The translations under genes were made by a program, and so were the position numbers. DNA of 64,000 nt. Source: Kluyvera cryocrescens NBRC 102467. GTDB lineage: Bacteria; Pseudomonadota; Gammaproteobacteria; Enterobacterales; Enterobacteriaceae. This document shows positions 58,708-64,000 of this stretch, piece after piece. The notes under the pieces are model-generated. The model did not search any database. It saw nothing but the letters and a program-made list of their open reading frames with translations, and was not told the DNA's origin. Numbering within the stretch: position 1 is the stretch's first letter; each line of letters begins with the position of its first letter. Where the stretch lies: contig NZ_BCTM01000022.1 of assembly GCF_001571285.1 (NCBI RefSeq), forward strand, positions 32,755 through 96,754, written 5' to 3'.

Positions 58708-60350
58708 GATAATTTCTCCAGCATTTGTGAGTTGCTGGCGCCAGGCGGCACCAGTGGCCAGACATTCTCAAGTTCGTCGATTGAGACATGAAGCAGGTAC
58801 GGGCCTTCGCTCGTTAGCATGGTGTCGAGTGCCGCTTCAACCTGGTCTTTACGAGTGATGTGTTGGCCGGGGATGCCGAAGGCACTGGCCAACGTGAGGA
58901 AATCGGGATTATCGGTCAGGGTGGTTTCGCTATAACGTTCCTGGAAGAACAATTGCTGCCATTGTCGCACCATACCTAACCGCTGGTTGTCGAGTAATAC
59001 AATCTTCAGCGGTAACTGCTTACGTTTTACGGTGCCCAGCTCCTGTACATTCACCATGAAGGAGCCGTCACCGGAGATACAGATGACCGTATCGTTCGGG
59101 CGCGCTACCTGAGCCCCCACGGCAGCCGGTAAGCCAAAACCCATAGTGCCTAAGCCGCTGGAGGTAATGAAGTTCTCTGGGCGGGTGTAGGTCATATGCT
59201 GGGCCGACCACATCTGATGCTGGCCAACGTCAGTGGTCACCACGCTATCAGCGGGCTTTTTGTCAGACAGCTGTTTGAGCAGCAGCGGCGCGTAGATGGC
59301 TTCACCGGGGTGATCGTAGCGCCACGCGTGCTCGGCACGCATCGCCGCGTTATGTTCGCACCAGACATCAATCGCCAGCGGCTGCTGTAACGCAGGCAGC
59401 AGCGCGTTCAGGTCCCCCTGCAACGCAACGTGCACCTGGCGCAGTTTGTTCATTTCAGCCGGATCGATATCCATATGGATAACTTTGGCGTGCGGGGCGA
59501 AAGTGTTGAGCTTACCGGTAACGCGATCGTCAAAGCGCGCGCCGACAGCGATCAGCAGATCGCACTCCTGAACTGCCAGATTGGCTGCTTTGGTGCCGTG
59601 CATGCCCAGCATGCCCAGGTAGTACGGATATTCCGCAGGCACCGCCCCTAACCCTTTCAAGGTACAGGTCGCTGGGATGTGGGTCGCCGCCATAAACTCA
59701 CGCAGGGCCGGAACCGCCTGTGCCATCCCTACACCACCGCCCACGTACAGCATCGGTTTTTCCGCCTGCGCCAGCATTTGCCTGGCCTGCGCCATTTCGC
59801 CATGCGGGAAATCATCCTGACTTTCCACCGTCGAGAAATACGGTTCTAAGTCGCCTTGCGCAATCTGGATGTCTTTCGGGATATCGACCAATACCGGACC
59901 AGGACGGCCTGAGTTTGCCACCTGGAACGCCTCTGCCATCACGCGCGGCAGCTCTTCCAGGGATTGCACCAGGAAACTGTGTTTGGTGCAGGCCAGCGAC
60001 AAACCGAGAACGTCCACTTCCTGGAAGGCATCCGTCCCGATGAACGGTGCGGCAACCTGCCCGGTGATGGCCACAACGGGCACGGAGTCGAGCAGTGCAT
60101 CGGCCAATCCGGTGATCAGGTTGGTTGCACCAGGACCTGACGTGGCGATGCAAACGCCGGTTTTACCGGTAGCGCGGGCATAACCGATAGCCGCCATTGC
60201 CGCCCCCTGCTCGTGCCGACACAGCAGGTGCTCTACGCCGCCGTCATACAGCGCGTCGTAAACCGGCATAATGGCACCACCCGGATAGCCAAATACCGTT
60301 TCAACCCCCTGCGCTCGCAACGCATGTACCACCCACTGTGCGCCATTCAT
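58704..60350 (-). CDS. ilvG: Acetolactate synthase II large subunit IlvG (intact)
   Basis: A 548-residue ThDP enzyme forming acetolactate or acetohydroxybutyrate; isozyme II is valine-resistant. The catalytic Glu is in [16 protein letters not shown] (about residue 47), and the ThDP motif is [14 protein letters not shown]. The frame is open throughout, unlike E. coli K-12 where ilvG is frameshifted, so this strain should be valine-resistant. Confidence 0.97.
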   Translation of the reverse strand: MNGAQWVVHALRAQGVETVFGYPGGAIMPVYDALYDGGVEHLLCRHEQGAAMAAIGYARATGKTGVCIATSGPGATNLITGLADALLDSVPVVAITGQVAAPFIGTDAFQEVDVLGLSLACTKHSFLVQSLEELPRVMAEAFQVANSGRPGPVLVDIPKDIQIAQGDLEPYFSTVESQDDFPHGEMAQARQMLAQAEKPMLYVGGGVGMAQAVPALREFMAATHIPATCTLKGLGAVPAEYPYYLGMLGMHGTKAANLAVQECDLLIAVGARFDDRVTGKLNTFAPHAKVIHMDIDPAEMNKLRQVHVALQGDLNALLPALQQPLAIDVWCEHNAAMRAEHAWRYDHPGEAIYAPLLLKQLSDKKPADSVVTTDVGQHQMWSAQHMTYTRPENFITSSGLGTMGFGLPAAVGAQVARPNDTVICISGDGSFMVNVQELGTVKRKQLPLKIVLLDNQRLGMVRQWQQLFFQERYSETTLTDNPDFLTLASAFGIPGQHITRKDQVEAALDTMLTSEGPYLLHVSIDELENVWPLVPPGASNSQMLEKLS

Positions 60351-60433
60351 AGTTAGTTCCCCGCCGTAGATCGTAAGAAACAGAATTTTATGCTAGTAAC
60401 CATTTTCTGCTCCTCGTTATTGTTTTTAAGTCA

Positions 60434-60466
60434 TAAAAAAACCCCCGGACCTTTCGGTGCGGGGGT
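60434..60466 (-). promoter_or_regulatory. Transcription attenuator of ilvGMEDA
   Basis: On the minus strand ACCCCCGCACC/GGTCCGGGGGT around GAAA, followed by seven T. It lies between ilvL and ilvG and is the terminator form of the leader; ribosome stalling in ilvL would favour readthrough. Confidence 0.92.
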
Positions 60467-60489
60467 CTTAGTTCGTTAAGGCTTGATTT

Positions 60490-60588
60490 CTAAGCCTTTC
60501 CTCGTCCAAGTGCAGCCCCGCACGGTGGGATAATAATCACCACCACGCTAATCACGACCAGGCTAATCACTCGTAGAAGGGCTTTCAT
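60490..60588 (-). CDS. ilvL: ilvGMEDA leader peptide IlvL
   Basis: A 32-residue peptide, MKALLRVISLVVISVVVIII then PPCGAALGRGKA, with a dense run of Ile, Val and Leu codons. Shortage of any charged branched-chain tRNA stalls the ribosome and prevents the attenuator. It is nearly the same as E. coli IlvL. The attenuator hairpin starts 24 bp after its stop. Confidence 0.96.
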   Translation of the reverse strand: MKALLRVISLVVISVVVIIIPPCGAALGRGKA

Positions 60589-60941
60589 TTTTGTTTGTTC
60601 TTGCATCTTGTTCGAAGGAATACCTACAGAGTTACCACAGACATCACAAATTACACAAGTTTTTTTTATGGCTCCATTGCTGATCACGCTAATGAATTTA
60701 TGAAAACAATTTGTTTTATATACAAAATTTATGAAATGAAAATATTTCACTTTTTCGTCTTCAGGCTCAGCATCCGCTATCGAATGGTGAGAGTTCGTGG
60801 AGAAAATGCGATCGCTATTCCGTGAGTTATGAAATGCCGTGAAAAGATGCGAAATAATACGAATACGTAGCGTAAATACGCAAAATTACCGGTTAATACG
60901 AGAACTCGAACGGACATAATACCGCACTCCAGGGAGGAATT
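60589..60941. promoter_or_regulatory. ilvL / comM divergent intergenic region
   Basis: About 350 AT-rich bases between divergent ilvL and comM, holding the ilvGMEDA promoter on the minus strand and a comM promoter with its GGAGG ribosome site (60934-60938) on the plus strand. I see no gene in it. In E. coli IHF binds upstream of ilvG; AT-tracts here would allow that, but I cannot place a site. Confidence 0.55.
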
Positions 60942-62462
60942 ATGTCGCTATCCGTTGTCTACACGCGCGCCGCGCTCGGGGTTAATGCCCCGCTCATTAC
61001 CATTGAAGTGCATATCAGCCAGGGCCTGCCAGGCCTTATTATGGTTGGCCTACCGGAAACGACCGTCAAAGAGTCGCGGGACCGCGTGCGAAGCGCCATT
61101 ATCAATAGTGGCTACACCTTCCCGGCCAAAAAAATCACCATTAATCTGGCACCTGCCGATCTTCCCAAAGAAGGCGGGCGATATGATTTACCTATCGCTA
61201 TTGCGCTCCTGGCGGCGTCTGAGCAGCTTAATAGCACTAAACTGGGGCAATATGAGTTTGTTGGAGAATTGGCGCTCACGGGCTCGTTACGCGGTGTTCC
61301 TGGGGCTATCTCCGCAGCCATAGAGGCCATCGCCGCTGGAAGACAAATAATCGTCGCAGAGGAGAATGCTCCGCTGGTCGGGCTACTAGGCGGCTGCGAC
61401 TGCCTGATCGCCAGCCATCTTCTCGAGGTCTGTGCGTTCCTTGAAGGAAAACAGACCCTACGTCTCCCACCATCGGATAATCTCACCACAGTGGAGAACA
61501 GCGAGGACCTCAGCGATGTTATTGGTCAACAGCAGGGCAAGCGGGCCCTAGAAATCGCCGCGAGCGGTGGGCATAACCTGCTACTGATTGGCCCTCCAGG
61601 TACGGGAAAAACGATGCTAGCCAGCCGATTACGTGGGCTACTGCCGCCATTAAACGATCGCGAGGCGTTAGAAAGCGCAGCAATCATCAGTCTGGAGAAT
61701 ATCGGCAATGTCCGGACCCAGTGGCGCAGCCGCCCTTTTCGGGCTCCGCACCATAGCGCGTCATTAGCCGCAATGGTTGGCGGTGGGTCGATACCTGCCC
61801 CCGGTGAAATATCACTGGCCCATAACGGTGTGTTGTTCCTTGATGAGCTTCCAGAGTTTGAGCGTCGGGTATTGGATGCACTACGAGAACCCATCGAGTC
61901 CGGAAAAATTCACATCTCCCGCACGCGAGCAAAATTAACGTACCCTGCCCGATTTCAGCTCATTGCCGCCATGAATCCCAGCCCAACCGGGCACTATGAA
62001 GGGCAGCATAACCGCTGCACTCCGGAACAGACGCTACGCTATCTGAATCGCTTATCGGGGCCGTTCCTCGATCGCTTCGACCTGTCGCTGGAGATCCCGC
62101 TACCGCCACCGGGGCTGCTCAGCCAACCGATCCGCACGGGAGAAAGTAGCGTGACGGTACAAAACCGGGTCATCGCCACCCGGCATCGTCAGTATGACCG
62201 ACAAGATAAGCTTAACGCCCTGCTGAGCAGTAGTGAGATCAAGCAGTACTGCACGTTACATCATGCCGATGCACTCTGGCTGGAACAGACATTGATGCAG
62301 TTGGGGCTCTCTATACGAGCCTGGCAGCGTCTGCTGAAGGTTTCGCGTACGTTGGCGGATATGGAGGGAGTTGAATTTATTGCGCGGCATCATCTGCAGG
62401 AAGCGCTGAGTTATCGTGGTATCGACAGAATGCTGCTTCATCTGCAAACCCTACTGCAATAA
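60942..62462 (+). CDS. comM: YifB/ComM-family AAA+ ATPase
   Basis: A 506-residue Mg-chelatase-like AAA+ protein (E. coli YifB). N-terminal Lon-like fold domain, then Walker A GPPGTGKTM, Walker B LFLDELPEF, and C-terminal magnesium-chelatase subunit domain. Orthologue ComM is a hexameric helicase that promotes branch migration in natural transformation; in Enterobacteriaceae the role is less clear. It is convergent with maoP. Confidence 0.94.
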   Translation: MSLSVVYTRAALGVNAPLITIEVHISQGLPGLIMVGLPETTVKESRDRVRSAIINSGYTFPAKKITINLAPADLPKEGGRYDLPIAIALLAASEQLNSTKLGQYEFVGELALTGSLRGVPGAISAAIEAIAAGRQIIVAEENAPLVGLLGGCDCLIASHLLEVCAFLEGKQTLRLPPSDNLTTVENSEDLSDVIGQQQGKRALEIAASGGHNLLLIGPPGTGKTMLASRLRGLLPPLNDREALESAAIISLENIGNVRTQWRSRPFRAPHHSASLAAMVGGGSIPAPGEISLAHNGVLFLDELPEFERRVLDALREPIESGKIHISRTRAKLTYPARFQLIAAMNPSPTGHYEGQHNRCTPEQTLRYLNRLSGPFLDRFDLSLEIPLPPPGLLSQPIRTGESSVTVQNRVIATRHRQYDRQDKLNALLSSSEIKQYCTLHHADALWLEQTLMQLGLSIRAWQRLLKVSRTLADMEGVEFIARHHLQEALSYRGIDRMLLHLQTLLQ

Positions 62463-62486
62463 AAAAGGGGCCTAAGCCCCTTTTTT
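62461..62486. terminator. Bidirectional terminator between comM and maoP
   Basis: AAAAAAGGGGC/GCCCCTTTTTT with loop CTAA, between the convergent stops. Confidence 0.92.
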
Positions 62487-62487
62487 A

Positions 62488-62826
62488 TCAATCGTCGCTG
62501 TCGGTGTAGTCTTCAGCGCCTTCTACCTGCGGCTTACCGCCAGACAGAGTATGGAAACGTTTTGGACGCTTAATGCGCGTCACATACTTGTGCCATACGC
62601 GTTCAGCTTCCGTCACCGGCTCACGTTCACCGCGGCATACCGCGAGGAACTGCTGTTCCTCTTCGGTCGCAGGCTCGCGCTTACCGAGATCGAGTTCGTT
62701 ATAGGCAAAGCCGTAACGCTCCAGCAGCTGCGCCTCTTTGATGGTGAAATCACCATGACGAGAGAACCCGCGTGGATAATTTTTATTATCGAAAAAACGA
62801 TTAGTCGTCGTAAAGCTTTCCGCCAT
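62488..62826 (-). CDS. maoP: Ori macrodomain organisation protein MaoP
   Basis: A 112-residue DUF413 protein (formerly YifE) that, with the 17-bp maoS site close by, is needed for organisation of the Ori macrodomain in E. coli. The sequence starts [20 protein letters not shown] and has an acidic C-terminus. The maoS sequence lies just upstream of its start. Confidence 0.95.
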   Translation of the reverse strand: MAESFTTTNRFFDNKNYPRGFSRHGDFTIKEAQLLERYGFAYNELDLGKREPATEEEQQFLAVCRGEREPVTEAERVWHKYVTRIKRPKRFHTLSGGKPQVEGAEDYTDSDD

Positions 62827-62860
62827 CCTACACGCTCCTAATTCTTTGGCCGAGCTATTT

Positions 62861-62877
62861 ATGGCGCGGAGTATTAG
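62861..62877 (-). other. maoS site
   Basis: On the minus strand CTAATACTCCGCGCCAT, the same 17 bases I recall for E. coli maoS, located 34 bp upstream of maoP. It acts in cis with MaoP on chromosome organisation. Confidence 0.75.
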
Positions 62878-62944
62878 ATACGCTTGACAGAGTGTAAAAC
62901 AAAAGATTTAAATCATTACGACAAAAAAAATTGCGGAGAAAGCT

Positions 62945-63763
62945 GTGGATACCGAATTGCTGAAAACTTTCCTCGAAGTGAGCAGAACTCGTCACTTTGG
63001 GCGGGCCGCGGAAGCGCTCTATCTAACACAATCTGCGGTAAGTTTTCGCATCCGTCAGTTAGAAAATCAGCTAGGGGTAAACCTGTTCACCCGCCATCGT
63101 AATAATATCCGGCTCACTGCAGCGGGAGAGAAACTTCTGCCCTATGCCGAAACGCTGATGAGCACCTGGCAGGCGGCGCGAAAAGATGTAGCCAATACCT
63201 CACGGCACAATGAGTTTTCGATCGGTGCCAGCGCCTCGCTATGGGAGTGTATGCTCAATGAATGGCTGGCCAGGCTCTACCAGGCGGACGACACATTGCA
63301 ATTCGAAGCACGGATTGCGCAACGGCAATCGCTGGTCAAGCAACTACATGAACGCCAGCTTGACCTACTGATCACCACAGAAACGCCTAAAATGGATGAA
63401 TTCAGCAGTCAGCTGTTAGGGCACTTCCCTCTCGAACTGTACTGCGCGATACCGATGGCGGTGAAATCAGAGCTCAATTATCTTCGTCTGGAGTGGGGCG
63501 CTGATTTTCAGCAGCATGAGGCTGGGTTGATTGCCGGTGACGATATTCCTCTTTTGACGACCAGTTCCGCCAGTTTAGCCCGCCGCCAGCTTATGCCACT
63601 CAAAGGTTGCACCTGGTTGCCAACGGCATGGGCACGTGAGCAAAGTGAACTCTATCCCGTGTCCGACAGCACACCCATTTCACGTCCTTTATATGCTATA
63701 TGGCTGCAAAATAGTGACAAACAGCCGCAAATTCGCGACATATTGAAAAATAACGTCTTCTAG
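62945..63763 (+). CDS. hdfR: LysR-type regulator HdfR
   Basis: A 272-residue LysR regulator; E. coli HdfR represses flhDC and activates gltBD, and is itself repressed by H-NS. The N-terminus reads [20 protein letters not shown] with recognition helix [13 protein letters not shown]. The start codon is GTG, after GGAG. It is divergent from maoP and followed by a terminator before trpT. Confidence 0.93.
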   Translation: MDTELLKTFLEVSRTRHFGRAAEALYLTQSAVSFRIRQLENQLGVNLFTRHRNNIRLTAAGEKLLPYAETLMSTWQAARKDVANTSRHNEFSIGASASLWECMLNEWLARLYQADDTLQFEARIAQRQSLVKQLHERQLDLLITTETPKMDEFSSQLLGHFPLELYCAIPMAVKSELNYLRLEWGADFQQHEAGLIAGDDIPLLTTSSASLARRQLMPLKGCTWLPTAWAREQSELYPVSDSTPISRPLYAIWLQNSDKQPQIRDILKNNVF

Positions 63764-63780
63764 AAATTGGTCGAGGGATG

Positions 63781-63810
63781 AGACCCACGGGAAGGCGTTG
63801 TGGGTCTTTT
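63781..63810 (+). terminator. Terminator of hdfR
   Basis: AGACCCAC/GTGGGTCT around an 11-nt loop, followed by TTT. Confidence 0.75.
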
Positions 63811-63830
63811 AAGGGAAGCAAATTTTGGGC

Positions 63831-63860
63831 AAAAAAAATCCTTCGCCGAAGCAAAGGATT
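63831..63860 (-). terminator. Terminator after tRNA-Trp
   Basis: On the minus strand AATCCTT/AAGGATT with a GC-rich inner part, followed by a run of T. Typical end of the rrnC-type transcript. Confidence 0.85.
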
Positions 63861-63865
63861 ATATA

Positions 63866-63941
63866 TGGCAGGGGCGGAGAGACTCGAACTCGCGACACCC
63901 GGTTTTGGAGACCGGTGCTCTACCAACTGAGCTACGCCCCT
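63866..63941 (-). tRNA. trpT: tRNA-Trp (CCA)
   Basis: A 76-nt tRNA with anticodon CCA (GTCTCCAAAAC), beginning AGGGGCGTAGCTCAG and ending GCCCCTGCCA. In E. coli trpT is the last gene after rrnC (with aspT), next to hdfR, so the rRNA operon probably lies just beyond the right edge. Confidence 0.95.
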
Positions 63942-63967
63942 AAATCTTTCTTAATTTTTCTTATCAT

Positions 63968-63990
63968 TAAGCCTGCTAATTTAGCAGGCT
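63968..63990. terminator. Hairpin upstream of trpT
   Basis: AAGCCTGCTAA/TTAGCAGGCTT-type stem with a very short loop, in the spacer before trpT at the window edge. No U-run on the minus strand; may be a processing hairpin. Confidence 0.4.
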
Positions 63991-64000
63991 TAATCTTAAA

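Noticed and set aside
60589..60750. N-terminal extension of IlvL to 86 residues
   Set aside because: The extension covers the promoter and leader start and is not like any protein; the 32-residue peptide matches the known leader.

Overview
The window is a stretch of an enterobacterial chromosome (family Enterobacteriaceae). Its gene order is the 84-86 minute region of the Escherichia coli map read in reverse: corA, uvrD, yigB, xerC, dapF, lptM, cyaY/cyaA, hemCDXY, glmZ, aslAB, a tRNA cluster, yifK, the whole wec enterobacterial common antigen (ECA) operon, rho, trxA, rhlB, gppA, rep, ppiC, ilvC/ilvY, ilvGMEDA, comM, maoP, hdfR and trpT at the edge of an rrn operon. Proteins are near-identical in length to their E. 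coli counterparts, but the set of inserted genes fits a Klebsiella/Raoultella/Kluyvera/Enterobacter-like genus better than E. coli. I cannot name the species from the sequence alone.

Regions: 1-2830 holds the start of corA with a promoter, leader and short ORF (corL-like), then LexA-controlled uvrD. 2785-6167 is the lptM-dapF-yigA-xerC-yigB run feeding into uvrD. 6306-13734 has cyaY convergent to cyaA, and cyaA divergent from hemCDXY. 13815-14021 encodes the GlmZ small RNA. 14431-17356 is the sulfatase aslA and its radical-SAM maturase aslB. 17499-18115 is a tRNA operon (Arg, His, Leu, Pro, Pro) in which the proline tRNA is duplicated. 18218-19603 is the permease gene yifK. 19834-32610 is the complete ECA operon wecA-wzzE-wecBC-rffGH-wecDE-wzxE-wecF-wzyE-wecG. 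32851-40462 has rho with its leader, trxA, rhlB, gppA, rep and two tandem ppiC genes.

Two blocks look accessory compared with the E. coli order I know. The first (40539-42137) is an Rrf2-type regulator and a DUF1360-like membrane protein divergent from a SAM methyltransferase; two nearly identical 21-bp palindromic sites sit at the two promoters. The second (44874-53782), wedged between ilvY and ilvA, is a likely catabolic locus: a galactitol-type PTS (IIA, IIB, IIC), a PRD-containing MtlR-like activator, a class II aldolase, a DhaK/DhaL kinase pair, a dedicated HPr paralogue, and a second convergent DhaK/DhaL pair. Both DhaK proteins keep the substrate-linking histidine but replace the lysine of the E. 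coli DhaK active site with glycine, so the substrate is probably a short ketose other than plain dihydroxyacetone. This is the best candidate for an undescribed system.

The right part (54033-64000) returns to core genes: ilvLGMEDA with an attenuator and an intact ilvG, comM, maoP with its maoS site, hdfR and tRNA-Trp. I saw no insertion sequences, prophage, CRISPR arrays or clearly broken genes.
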